Assembly (NCBI RefSeq): GCF_005503445.1
Contig: NZ_SCOH01000008.1
Location: 62,001 to 126,000, forward strand
DNA from: Chitinivorax sp. B
GTDB lineage: Bacteria > Pseudomonadota > Gammaproteobacteria > Burkholderiales > SCOH01
Length of the DNA stretch: 64,000 nt
Reading direction: 5' to 3'
Shown: positions 8,209 through 16,946 of the stretch, one piece after another
How the letters are laid out: each line of letters starts with the position of its first letter
Numbering within the stretch: position 1 is the stretch's first letter
The notes under the pieces: generated by a model
What the model was told of the DNA's origin: nothing
Database searches by the model: none
Seen by the model: the letters and a program-made list of their open reading frames with translations, nothing else
Position numbers and translations under genes: made by a program

Positions 8209-9858
8209 TCAATGCAATTTCTGCGCGGCACTCAACTGTTCGACCAGCTCTCGTTGCGGTGGGGTCTCCCAGGTATGGAACGGCGCAGGTGAAGGCACTT
8301 CCCATTCCAGGGTATTCACACCATCCCATGGTTTCTGCGATGCAGGGCCCGCACCACCACGAAGTTGTGGCATTACCACGAAAAACAGGAAATAGATCTG
8401 GGCCAAACCAAACGCCAATGCACCAATCGAAGCAATTTCATTGAAGCCGGTAAACTGGGTGGCATAGTCTGGAATCCGGCGCGGCATACCAGCCAGACCC
8501 AGGAAGTGCATCGGAAAAAATGTCACATTGAACGCGATCATCGACCACCAGAAATGCAGTTTCCCTCTACCCTCGTGATACATGAAACCAGTCCATTTCG
8601 GCGACCAGTAGTAGTAAGCAGAGAACAAACTGAACAACGCCCCCGCAACCAAGACATAGTGGAAATGCGCCACAACGAAGTAAGTATCCTGATACTGGAT
8701 ATCCACTGCCGCGATCGAGAGCATCAGACCGGACAAGCCCCCCAAAGTGAATAGGCACACGAAGCCGATTGCGAACAGCATCGGTGTTTCGAAGGACATT
8801 GAACCCTTCCACATGGTGGCAATCCAGTTGAATACTTTTACCCCGGTTGGCACCGCGATCAGCATGGTCGCGTACATGAAGAACAATTGACCCACCGCCG
8901 GCATCCCGGTGGCAAACATATGGTGTGCCCAGACAATGAAGGACAGGATCGCGATCGACGAAGTCGCATACACCATCGAGTGATAACCAAACAAAGGCTT
9001 GCGTGCAAAAGTCGGGATCACCTGGCTGACCACCCCGAATGCAGGCAGGGCCATGATGTACACTTCCGGGTGGCCAAAGAACCAGAAGATATGCTGGTAC
9101 ATTACTGGGTCACCACCACCGGCAGGATTGAAGAACGACGTCCCGAAGTGGCGATCCGTCAACAACATGGTGACCGCACCGGCCAACACCGGTACCACCG
9201 CGATCAGCAGGTAAGCAGTGATCAGCGTAGTCCAGGCAAACATTGGCATCTTCATCATGGTCATGCCAGGGGCACGCATGTTGAGGATGGTCACGATAAT
9301 GTTGATTGAGCCCATGATCGAGCTCATCCCCATGATGTGCACAGCAAAGATGGTCAGATCCATCCCCATGCCCATTTGGGTGGACAAAGGTGCATACAAC
9401 GTCCACCCTGCAGCGGCGGCACCACCTGGTACAGCAAAACTGATGATCAGCAGCAGGCCAGCCGGTGGCAGCAGCCAGAATGACCAGTTGTTCATGCGGG
9501 CAAACGCCATGTCGGGCGCACCCAGCATCAGGGGCAACATCCAGTTGGCCAGGCCCGTAAAGGCCGGCATGATGGCGCCAAAGACCATGATCAAGCCATG
9601 CAGGGTGGTGAACTGATTGAATAGTTCTGGGTTGATGAATTGCATCCCGGGCTGAAACAGTTCCAGCCGGATCATCAACGCCATGACACCACCAGACATG
9701 AACATCACAAAACTGAACCAAAGGTACAGTGTTCCGATATCTTTATGATTGGTGGCCGTCAGCCAGCGTGACAGGCCACTGGGATGGTCATGTGCATGGT
9801 CGTGGCCATGCCCGTGCTCATGCAGGGGCGCCTCAACCGTCTTGGTTGCAGAAGTCAT
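8209..9858 (-). CDS. ctaD: cytochrome c oxidase subunit I (aa3 type)
   Basis: 549 residues with twelve helices and the full catalytic set. FFGHPEVYI carries the proton-channel glutamate (Glu265) and the His-Tyr pair. AHHMF supplies the CuB histidines, VPTGVKVFNW the K-channel lysine, and VAHFHYVLVAG the heme a and a3 ligands. These mark a proton-pumping A1-family heme-copper oxidase rather than cbb3. The N-terminus is His-rich (HEHGHGHDHAHDH). The gene is 9 bases downstream of ctaC, and the 31-aa peptide and ctaG follow. Confidence 0.97.
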   Translation of the reverse strand: MTSATKTVEAPLHEHGHGHDHAHDHPSGLSRWLTATNHKDIGTLYLWFSFVMFMSGGVMALMIRLELFQPGMQFINPELFNQFTTLHGLIMVFGAIMPAFTGLANWMLPLMLGAPDMAFARMNNWSFWLLPPAGLLLIISFAVPGGAAAAGWTLYAPLSTQMGMGMDLTIFAVHIMGMSSIMGSINIIVTILNMRAPGMTMMKMPMFAWTTLITAYLLIAVVPVLAGAVTMLLTDRHFGTSFFNPAGGGDPVMYQHIFWFFGHPEVYIMALPAFGVVSQVIPTFARKPLFGYHSMVYATSSIAILSFIVWAHHMFATGMPAVGQLFFMYATMLIAVPTGVKVFNWIATMWKGSMSFETPMLFAIGFVCLFTLGGLSGLMLSIAAVDIQYQDTYFVVAHFHYVLVAGALFSLFSAYYYWSPKWTGFMYHEGRGKLHFWWSMIAFNVTFFPMHFLGLAGMPRRIPDYATQFTGFNEIASIGALAFGLAQIYFLFFVVMPQLRGGAGPASQKPWDGVNTLEWEVPSPAPFHTWETPPQRELVEQLSAAQKLH

Positions 9859-9867
9859 GTGGGCTCC

Positions 9868-10998
9868 TTATTTGCGCGCAGCTTTGACATCAGAAGGTTG
9901 CACCAGATCACCCTTGTTGTTGCCCCAGGCATTACGCTCATAGGTCACCACAGCGGCGATTTCAGTATCGGAAAGGTGCTTCCACGGCGGCATGGCAGCC
10001 TTACCATTCAGTACCATGTCAATGTGGCCGCCAGCCGGTCCCACCGTAATTTTGGAACCGACCAGTGACGGGAAGGTACCGGGCACGCCTTGCCCACTGG
10101 CTTGGTGGCAGGCTACGCAGTTGGCGTTATAGACCTTCTCACCTCGAGCCATCAGCTCATCCTTCTTCCAGACCTTGTTCGGGTCATCCTGCTGAGCAGC
10201 AATTTCCTTCTTCTTGGCTTCCAGCCATTTGTCGTATTCCGCCTGGGTCTTGGCTTCCACCACGATTGGCATGAAGCCATGATCCTTGCCACACAGTTCC
10301 GCGCATTGACCACGATAGATACCCGGTTTGTCGACTTTGAACCAAGTATCCCGAATCAGCCCAGGAATAGCATCTTGCTTGACTGCGAAGGCTGGTACCC
10401 ACCAGGAATGGATCACATCGTTGGCTGTCAGCAGCAGGCGGATTTTCTTGTCCACTGGCACCACCAGGTGGTTATCCACCTCCAGCAGATAGTTTTCACC
10501 TTTGTTAGCGGCTTGGCCTTGATAGTCCTCGATTTGATCACGCGGAGTGGACAGGTTGGCATAGAAACTCACACCATCCTGCAGGTAGTCATACCCCCAC
10601 TTCCACTGATACCCCGTCACCTTGATGGTCAGGTCTTCGCTCTTGGTATCTTTCTGTGCCAGTACAACCTTGGTAGCAGGTAAAGCCATCAACACCAGAA
10701 TGATCAATGGAACGATGGTCCACACCACCTCCACAGTAGCGTTCTCGTGGAAGTTGGCAGCCTTGTGACCTGCACTTTTACGATGTTTGAAAATGGAATA
10801 GAACATCACACCGAATACGGCGACAAAGATGGCACCGCAGATGTACAGCATGAGTTCGTGAAGACCGATCACCTTGCTGGCCAACTCGTTGGCTGGTGCC
10901 TGCATATCGGTTTTGTAATCGGCCATACAGGCCTGCGAGATAAGGGCGATCGCCCCTGCCTGCGCAGCTGCTGTGATGCGCGTCAGCTTGCGTCTCAT
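9868..10998 (-). CDS. ctaC: cytochrome c oxidase subunit II with fused C-terminal cytochrome c
   Basis: 376 residues, longer than a plain subunit II. After a signal-like N-terminus and two membrane helices, a cupredoxin domain carries the CuA ligands (Cys232, Cys236, His240, Met243 in QCAELCGKDHGFM). A further domain contains a c-type heme site CVACH (Cys294-His298) and a later TAMPPW-like Met segment (KAAMPPWKHL). The fusion gives the oxidase its own heme c entry port, as in caa3-type enzymes and many betaproteobacterial oxidases. GGGGAGA precedes the ATG. It is the first gene of the minus-strand oxidase operon, and the promoter probably lies in the 830-bp gap upstream. Confidence 0.96.
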   Translation of the reverse strand: MRRKLTRITAAAQAGAIALISQACMADYKTDMQAPANELASKVIGLHELMLYICGAIFVAVFGVMFYSIFKHRKSAGHKAANFHENATVEVVWTIVPLIILVLMALPATKVVLAQKDTKSEDLTIKVTGYQWKWGYDYLQDGVSFYANLSTPRDQIEDYQGQAANKGENYLLEVDNHLVVPVDKKIRLLLTANDVIHSWWVPAFAVKQDAIPGLIRDTWFKVDKPGIYRGQCAELCGKDHGFMPIVVEAKTQAEYDKWLEAKKKEIAAQQDDPNKVWKKDELMARGEKVYNANCVACHQASGQGVPGTFPSLVGSKITVGPAGGHIDMVLNGKAAMPPWKHLSDTEIAAVVTYERNAWGNNKGDLVQPSDVKAARK

Positions 10999-11677
10999 GG
11001 TCTCCCCGTTACTTTATTATTCAAGTCTTTGGGTGTGAACCGCAGGGCCGGAAATCTTGATGCAACGAGCCCTACGGCACTTGCTTCAACAACCCGGCTG
11101 AGACTGCAGATAATGCCAGCGTTCAAGACGGGCTCAAGATGTGCTACACAGTGTCAAAATGACTAGATACAAGCACTGGCGCGACATTTTGCCGGTGATA
11201 CTAACAAACGACCTATGGGAAAACAAGCGCGGAAACACTTGTGCAGCGCAACATTAATCCTTTATTAAACAAGTAATTACGCATTAACGAATCTTACAAA
11301 AAATGCAAAAAGCATACTTCGTAACGGCCCTGAAGACCGCTAGGAGCTTTACTCTAATTCATCAACTCAGATATTGAAGTAATAACTGGTATGCCGCTCA
11401 TCGAAACATTTTCCGTTCAATCAAATCGATATGACATGTGCGCTGCAGCACGTGATAAGTAGTTGTTTATGAATCTGCATCCAGTGATGCAATATGCTAT
11501 GGACGGGGAATTGGAAGACGTAAGACTGGCCACACTGGTTGAATGTGGCAAAAAGGGTATGAAGTGGCGCGTTGCTTCACACCAACCATAGCAGCATTGT
11601 GAGATTTAACAGACCAAACTCGTCTGACGTACTTTGCCAAGTTATCCGTTACAGTGGTTGGCAAAGCACAGATTGAC
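10999..11677. other. non-coding region upstream of ctaC
   Basis: About 680 bases without a credible gene. It presumably holds the ctaC promoter, but I see no clear -35/-10 pair at a sensible distance. An AT-rich tract lies at 11255-11320. A 40-codon frame (11469-11591) has no ribosome site and no recognisable motif. The region ends at the inverted-repeat element. Confidence 0.5.
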
Positions 11678-11794
11678 TAAGAGCCGCTAACAAAACCCTT
11701 CTGGTGTTGTTGTGCAAACTTGTCGTACTTTCTTACTGCTTTCGTTTGTACGCCTAACCAGAACTGCTTCGCTGGGTTTTGTTAGCGGCTCTTA
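11678..11794. repeat. inverted-repeat element, copy A
   Basis: Two perfect 21-bp arms in inverted orientation (11678-11698 and 11774-11794) enclose 75 bp. The element starts with TAAGAGCCGCTAACAAAACC and ends with its complement. A diverged copy of the whole unit, including the inner CCCTTCTGGTG and CTGCTTCGC segments, occurs at 61464-61580. It has no coding capacity. It looks like a small non-autonomous mobile or BIME-like repeat, and could also act as a terminator-like hairpin downstream of the bio operon. Confidence 0.75.
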
Positions 11795-11830
11795 GTGAAT
11801 AAACGAACGCTATCTATACATAAACGGTAA

Positions 11831-12142
11831 TCATGTCAGCGACACAGGGTACCGTACCCCATCCTGATCCATGTACAGGATCACCGATGTGGATAAATGA
11901 TTACCCAGGACGGGTTGTGACTGAAAAACGGTCCGAATGGTCTGGATGGCAGATGTAGCGTCTGTTGCCGTAAGAAAGACAACCAACAAGGTCTCTTGGC
12001 CAACACGGGACTCATAATCATACCCGTCATCTTGAATATTACCGCCTGAATGCTGCCGCAACAGATCGGGAATCACGTAGCGCAGATCCAGATCAGGGTT
12101 ATCCAACCGATCGGGATCCAATTCAATAACCAGCTTCACCAT
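11831..12142 (-). CDS. conserved-looking hypothetical protein at the end of the biotin operon
   Basis: 103 residues, acidic, without a signal peptide or membrane helix. The start reads MVKLVIELDPDRLDNPDLDLRY and the middle contains VGQETLLVVFLTATDATSAIQTI, suggesting a small alpha/beta ferredoxin-like fold; I recognise no family. The ATG lies 4 bases after the bioD stop on the same strand, so it is probably the last gene of the bio operon. A role in biotin synthesis is not implied by the sequence. Confidence 0.65.
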   Translation of the reverse strand: MVKLVIELDPDRLDNPDLDLRYVIPDLLRQHSGGNIQDDGYDYESRVGQETLLVVFLTATDATSAIQTIRTVFQSQPVLGNHLSTSVILYMDQDGVRYPVSLT

Positions 12143-12146
12143 TGAC

Positions 12147-12824
12147 CTAACTCAGCAGTGGCTCCAGATTTGCACGCCCCAGTATCGGAATGGTACCTGC
12201 CGGCGCATGGGGTACCAAACCCAGCAGTGGCGCTGATATACGTCGTTCCAGCGTAACCAGGTTGGCATCGAACTCCAACATATCAGGTACTACGCGATTA
12301 GCCACCCAACCCAGCAATTGACAGCCGCTGGCCTGGATGGCTCGCGCTGTCAGCACCGCATGGTTCAAACAGCCGAGCCGCATGCCCACCACCATGATCA
12401 CAGGCAACGACAAAAACGCTGCCAAGTCCGCCATGTCGACCACGTCGGATATCGGCGCCAGCCAGCCGCCAGCTCCTTCCACCAACACCGTGTCAGCTTG
12501 TTCGGTCAAGGTGTCATAGGCTGTTTTCAACTCTTGGAAAGACACGACCACACCGGCCCGTAACGCTGCAATATGTGGCGATATCGGTGGTTCAAAAGCG
12601 TATGGATTCAGCAAGCGATGTGGCACTTGATGATGTCCAGCAGACAACAATGCTTCAACATCTTCATTGGTCAGGCCATCTGCCCCTATATGGCAACCAG
12701 AAGCAACCGGCTTCATACCCAGTGCTGCCCGCCCATTGCGATTCAATTCTCGTAGTAACAGCGCAGTGACAAATGTCTTGCCAACCTCAGTATCCGTACC
12801 TGTGATGAAAAAACCGTTTGCCAT
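12147..12824 (-). CDS. bioD: dethiobiotin synthetase
   Basis: 225 residues. The N-terminus carries the P-loop GTDTEVGKT (residues 9-17) of ATP-dependent dethiobiotin synthetase. The motifs VEGAGGWLAPIS and GMRLGCLNHAVLTARA follow as in BioD. The cytosolic enzyme closes the ureido ring of dethiobiotin from DAPA, CO2 and ATP, the step before BioB. It starts 2 bases after the bioC stop and is followed closely by the 103-aa gene. Confidence 0.95.
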   Translation of the reverse strand: MANGFFITGTDTEVGKTFVTALLLRELNRNGRAALGMKPVASGCHIGADGLTNEDVEALLSAGHHQVPHRLLNPYAFEPPISPHIAALRAGVVVSFQELKTAYDTLTEQADTVLVEGAGGWLAPISDVVDMADLAAFLSLPVIMVVGMRLGCLNHAVLTARAIQASGCQLLGWVANRVVPDMLEFDANLVTLERRISAPLLGLVPHAPAGTIPILGRANLEPLLS

Positions 12825-12826
12825 CG

Positions 12827-13726
12827 TTATTTACTCGGTCGAGGACGAAACTCAATAATCTGCCTGCCATCTGGCAACGAACGTGACGGCTTATCGATGG
12901 GGCGCCAGGCATGACCATAAACCACTTCATAAGTCGCTGGCAGGCGGCCATCACGACGCAGCTGTTCATAGCGTGCCAATACCTGCTGCCATTTCTGTTT
13001 ACCCATCAACCCAACACTGCGGCCCTGAGTTACATTGTGGGCACCAATCCTTTTCAGGTCTTGCATGACGGCTTTGACTGAATCATAGGTCATGGTGATG
13101 ATCTCCATGTCCATCACCGGTTCTGAAAACCCCGCCCGCACCAATGCATCGCCAATGTCGTGCATGTCGATGAAACGATTGACATGGGTATGGCCATCCA
13201 GCCCAGCAAACGCATCGCGCAATTCCTTCAGTGTATCTGGCCCCAAGGTAGAGAACATCAACAGGCCATCTGGTCGTAATACCCGGTGCAACTCACCAAA
13301 TGCCTGATCGGGTGCATTGCACCACTGCAGGGTCAGATTTGACCACACCATGTCGACACTACCATTGGCCAGTGGCATGGCTTCCACATCGGCACAAACC
13401 TGCGGCGCCCTACTGTTGGTACGGGCAAATGGCAGGTGCTTTTTCCACCAAGCGGGTTGCTGCTCACCTACTTTCAGCATGGATAAGGCCAAATCCAGCT
13501 CCACGACTTTTGCATGTGGATATTGCGCACGTAACTTGCGTGCGCCATAGCCAGTGCCTGCACCCACGTCCAGCACCCATTGCGGATCATGCTTGATGTA
13601 GCTCAGGCGTTCCTGCATGCGGTCACTCACCTCACGCTGCAATATGGCCGCAGCATCATAGGATTGCGCAGCACGCTCGAACGATCGGCGAACTTGGCGT
13701 TTGTCGGTGTAAAAATTTTCTGCCAT
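12827..13726 (-). CDS. bioC: malonyl-ACP O-methyltransferase BioC
   Basis: SAM-dependent methyltransferase of 299 residues from the ATG at 13726. The opening (DKRQVRRSFERAAQSYDAAAILQREV) is characteristic of BioC, and the SAM loop VLDVGAGTGYGARKL and WSNLTLQWCNAPDQAFGELHRVLRPDG follow. BioC methylates malonyl-ACP so that fatty acid synthesis can build the pimeloyl chain. A TTG at 13738 would add four residues (MKIA) but is a weaker start. The pairing with bioH just upstream gives the complete BioC-BioH pimeloyl route. Confidence 0.94.
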   Translation of the reverse strand: MAENFYTDKRQVRRSFERAAQSYDAAAILQREVSDRMQERLSYIKHDPQWVLDVGAGTGYGARKLRAQYPHAKVVELDLALSMLKVGEQQPAWWKKHLPFARTNSRAPQVCADVEAMPLANGSVDMVWSNLTLQWCNAPDQAFGELHRVLRPDGLLMFSTLGPDTLKELRDAFAGLDGHTHVNRFIDMHDIGDALVRAGFSEPVMDMEIITMTYDSVKAVMQDLKRIGAHNVTQGRSVGLMGKQKWQQVLARYEQLRRDGRLPATYEVVYGHAWRPIDKPSRSLPDGRQIIEFRPRPSK

Positions 13727-13779
13727 GGCTATTTTCAATCTGCTTGATTCACTGCATGCAGCCGGAGTTTTCCGGGCAA

Positions 13780-14541
13780 TCAGGAGAGAAATTGGATCAC
13801 CCGCTCCGCAAAGTGATCGGGATGGGAAATAAAGGGAGCATGTGCACTATGCTTCAACATCATCAATTCGGCATCAGGCAGATTGGCTGCCAACCAACGG
13901 CCAACCGGCGCCGGGGTCAACCCATCGCGCTCGCCATAAATCAGCAAAGTCGGGGGATCAAGGTGTTGGAGTTCATGCCGCATATCAACATCACGCAGAA
14001 TATCCAGCCCTTTGCCCAGTACTACGCCATCGGGTCGACCGCGCTCGAACAGTTTATCCTGCAACGCGCGAAGTACCTCACGGGTCGCTTGCCCGCCCAT
14101 GGCTTGCAATGCCAGAAACCGCTTCAAGGTACCTTCATAATCAGCCTGCAAATTGCTGGCAAAACCTGCCAATACCTCCTGTTTCATCGCACTAGGCCAA
14201 TCTGGTCGTTGTGCAAAGCAGGGTGAACTGGCAACCAGTACAAGTTTATTGATTGCCGTAGGATGATCCAGCGCCCAACGCAGCGCCACTGCACCACCTA
14301 ACGACCAGCCAAGCACATGCACAGGCCAGGGAAACTCCGCAGCCACCCGCTCTGCCAGCATATTCAAACCAAATGGCTCGACAGCAGTGCTATGACCATG
14401 CCCAGGCAGATCCACCAGATGCACACAGAAATGTGCGGCAAGCCGCTCTGCTACACCGTGCCAGATACCGCCATGCATGGCCCAACCATGTAACATGACC
14501 AGATTGGGTCCACGCCCAATGACCTCAACATGCAAAGACAC
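13780..14541 (-). CDS. bioH: pimeloyl-ACP methyl ester esterase BioH
   Basis: 253-residue alpha/beta hydrolase with the BioH opening (MSLHVEVIGRGPNLVMLHGW), the nucleophile elbow GWSLGG (Ser80), an acid near YGERDGLTP and a late histidine in LKHSAHAPFISHPDHF. BioH removes the methyl group placed by BioC, releasing pimeloyl-ACP for BioF. It lies 53 bases upstream of bioC and 3 bases after the periplasmic gene X2, so it sits inside the operon. Confidence 0.92.
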   Translation of the reverse strand: MSLHVEVIGRGPNLVMLHGWAMHGGIWHGVAERLAAHFCVHLVDLPGHGHSTAVEPFGLNMLAERVAAEFPWPVHVLGWSLGGAVALRWALDHPTAINKLVLVASSPCFAQRPDWPSAMKQEVLAGFASNLQADYEGTLKRFLALQAMGGQATREVLRALQDKLFERGRPDGVVLGKGLDILRDVDMRHELQHLDPPTLLIYGERDGLTPAPVGRWLAANLPDAELMMLKHSAHAPFISHPDHFAERVIQFLS

Positions 14542-14544
14542 AAT

Positions 14545-15042
14545 CTATTTACTCAATTCTGCGATGCTTTTTTCAGCCTGTTCAGCTAACAAACCATCAC
14601 CTTCATCTCTGGCTTGCGCCATCCTGTCTGCCAACAGCCGCTTGGCAGTAGCCACATTCACGACGGGCCGCAACAGATTGGGCTGAACCAACAGCCAACG
14701 CCCCTGTTTTTCGGTCATCTGTAACTTCCACTCCAGCACCTTACTAGCTGCCACAAAACGATTGCCATCCAGTTCACCCAACACCTTGAATTTGACAATC
14801 AAGTCATGCCCATCACCTTGCAATTCTACGGTATTGGCAATGATGGGCTGTGAAGCCCCAACCAAACTGATACCCTCGGTGGCACTCAACCATTGATCAC
14901 GCCGCTGAGCCATCTCGGTGGCATGACCCTGCAGCATATCCTGCACCAATTGGCGGGCACTGGTAGCAGCATCTCCTGCTGTAGCCCAAGTTGGTAAACA
15001 AGCCAATAACACAAGCAGGGTACGCGACAGATAGGTACCCAT
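14545..15042 (-). CDS. secreted protein of unknown function, biotin operon (X2)
   Basis: 165 residues with a signal peptide (LLVLLACLPTWATAG, cleavage near residue 23) and a small soluble domain. It shares a plan with the preceding gene product: a VVDAYIRADL/LVQDMLQGHA-type helix, a GEFDG/GELDG turn before a strand ending in LEWKLQ or LTLQLA, then WKIIGDP/WLLVQPN and a C-terminal helix ending in AEKSIAEL or IEESIKAL. They are therefore tandem paralogues. No catalytic motif is recognised. Its ATG overlaps the X1 stop as TAATG, and bioH follows after 3 bases. Nothing in the sequence ties it to biotin chemistry. Confidence 0.7.
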   Translation of the reverse strand: MGTYLSRTLLVLLACLPTWATAGDAATSARQLVQDMLQGHATEMAQRRDQWLSATEGISLVGASQPIIANTVELQGDGHDLIVKFKVLGELDGNRFVAASKVLEWKLQMTEKQGRWLLVQPNLLRPVVNVATAKRLLADRMAQARDEGDGLLAEQAEKSIAELSK

Positions 15043-15560
15043 TACTTCAAAGCCTTGATACTCTCTTCAATTTGTTGCACTACCGCCGAGTCACCCAGGC
15101 TCTTGGCCTGATCCAACTGCTCCAGCAACAAGGGTAAAGTAGCGGCCGGCAGTAAACGTGGCTTCGCCGGATCACCAATGATTTTCCACTGACCACCCTG
15201 TTGGGCCAACTGCAACGTCAATTGATCCTTACGTGGTGCCAGGGCTACTCTGACCCCATCAAATTCACCCACTACGTCATAGCTGACAACGACAGTGGCT
15301 TTACCATCTGTTTCAGTGGATTGACCAATCTGGTGGGCTTTCACCACCAAGCAACCATCCCAGCTATGCTTGGCTGGCCATTGGGTGTACTGCTGAACCG
15401 CACCCCAACTTGTGGCGCTCATCGCAGCACCTGCCAAATCAGCTCTAATATATGCATCCACCACCGCCTTGGGACTCGCAGGATAATCCGCTGCAATAAG
15501 CCACCCCGACAACATCAGTGTGGTTAACAAGGCGGCGTTTTTTCCTAAAGATTTGAGCAT
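15042..15560 (-). CDS. secreted protein of unknown function, biotin operon (X1)
   Basis: 172 residues from the ATG at 15560. I prefer this start because it leads directly into a signal peptide (KNAALLTTLMLSGWLIAAD), whereas the open frame beginning at 15650 runs back into the bioF 3' end. The mature domain contains KAVVDAYIRADLAGAAM, VVVSYDVVGEFDG and LTLQLAQQGGQWKIIGDP, a layout reminiscent of small NTF2-like or DUF4878-type domains, but this is only a resemblance. It is paralogous to X2 downstream. It lies 34 bases after the bioF stop. Confidence 0.7.
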   Translation of the reverse strand: MLKSLGKNAALLTTLMLSGWLIAADYPASPKAVVDAYIRADLAGAAMSATSWGAVQQYTQWPAKHSWDGCLVVKAHQIGQSTETDGKATVVVSYDVVGEFDGVRVALAPRKDQLTLQLAQQGGQWKIIGDPAKPRLLPAATLPLLLEQLDQAKSLGDSAVVQQIEESIKALK

Positions 15561-15594
15561 GTGGGAGCTTCCAATCCTTCGAAAAAAGAGGCCA

Positions 15595-16749
15595 TTATCG
15601 CGCAAGTTGCTGCAGTGCAGCACATAGCTTATCGATATCTTCCGATACATGGGCTGCCGATAGCGAAATACGTAATCGCGCTGTTCCCGGTGGCACAGTG
15701 GGAGGCCGGATCGCCGGTACCCACAAACCCATGTCCCGCAACGCCTCGGTCACACGCAGAGCATCACCGTTGTCACCGATCACCAATGGCTGGATCGGTG
15801 TATCCGATGGCATCAATGACCAAGGCAAGCCTGACAAACCAGCCTTCAATTGATTGATCACTTCATGTAGCCGTTCGCGGCGCCATTCTTCTCGCTCGAT
15901 CAACTCCAGACTTTTCAGCAGAGTCGCAGCCAGCATCGGAGGTTGCGCAGTGGTATAAATATAAGTTCGAGCACGTTGTACCAGCCATTCGATCAGCTCG
16001 GCATTGCCTGCCACAAATGCGCCGGCAACCCCCGCGGCTTTACCCAACGTCGCCATATAGATGGCACGCGGCGAACGGACATCGTTGGCCAGCAACGAAC
16101 CACGGCCGTTCGGCCCCAGTACGCCGAATCCATGCGCGTCATCCAGCAACAACCAGGCGTCGTGTCGATCAGACAGCGCCACCATCTCACGAATCGGCGC
16201 AACATCGCCATCCATACTGTAGACAGCATCGGCCACAATCAGCTTTGTACGCGCCGGGGTGGTTTCCAGCAAGCGGGCCAGGGCACTGATATCATTATGT
16301 TGAAAACGACGGAATTCAGCCCGAGACAACACGCAGGCATCGTTCAACGAAGCATGGTTGAGCTTGTCCGCAAAGATGGCATCGCCACGTCCAACCAAAG
16401 CCGTTACCGTCCCCAGGTTTGCCATGTAACCATTACTGAACAGCAGTGTGTCGTCCTGTCCAACAAAGCGGGCCAGCGCATCCTCCAGCTTGTCGTGAGC
16501 ACCAAAGTGGCCAGAGACAAGATGGGAAGCACCGCCGCCAACTCCCCATTCCAGCACCGCTTTCTGGGTCGCTTCGATGAGTTCAGGATGGCCTGCCAGC
16601 CCCAGATAATCATTACTGGCAAAGGCGATATAAGGCTTGCCATCCACCAATACATGGGCGCCTTGGGGCGATTCCAGTGTACGCCTGCGGCGCCTCAATC
16701 CTTGGTCTTCAAGCATTTTCAATGCCGTGTGCAAGTCTTGCCTGTGCAT
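15595..16749 (-). CDS. bioF: 8-amino-7-oxononanoate synthase
   Basis: 384-residue PLP enzyme of the alpha-oxoamine synthase family. The cofactor lysine is in ATLGKAAGVAGAFVAG (Lys237). DDAHGFGVLGPNGRG, GGGASHLVSGHFGAHDKLE and FASNDYLGLAGHPE match BioF. It condenses pimeloyl-ACP with alanine in the cytosol. It lies 197 bases downstream of bioB on the same strand, and X1 follows. No strong Shine-Dalgarno sequence is seen before the ATG, but the N-terminus is of normal length. Confidence 0.95.
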   Translation of the reverse strand: MHRQDLHTALKMLEDQGLRRRRRTLESPQGAHVLVDGKPYIAFASNDYLGLAGHPELIEATQKAVLEWGVGGGASHLVSGHFGAHDKLEDALARFVGQDDTLLFSNGYMANLGTVTALVGRGDAIFADKLNHASLNDACVLSRAEFRRFQHNDISALARLLETTPARTKLIVADAVYSMDGDVAPIREMVALSDRHDAWLLLDDAHGFGVLGPNGRGSLLANDVRSPRAIYMATLGKAAGVAGAFVAGNAELIEWLVQRARTYIYTTAQPPMLAATLLKSLELIEREEWRRERLHEVINQLKAGLSGLPWSLMPSDTPIQPLVIGDNGDALRVTEALRDMGLWVPAIRPPTVPPGTARLRISLSAAHVSEDIDKLCAALQQLAR

Positions 16750-16946
16750 GGATTATTTGCCCTGAGCCAACGGGCCAATGTGTGCACGTGATCTGTGCGC
16801 ACCCTGGTATGACGATATCAAAAGGAGAACGAACCCTGTGGCACAAGTCCATACGGACTTAAGTTTTGTCGAGGTCATTTCATCGCCCAAAGAACAAATC
16901 ACCCCAACTCGAATCGGCATGGGTCATGAAACCTAGTCAACAGAAC

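Noticed and set aside
11000-11040. TTCACA-N17-TAAAGT promoter-like pair before ctaC
   Set aside because: It would start transcription within the ribosome binding site, leaving almost no leader.
11469-11591. 40-codon frame upstream of ctaC (GKKGMKWRVASHQP end)
   Set aside because: No ribosome site, no recognised motif, and no neighbour on that strand to support translation.
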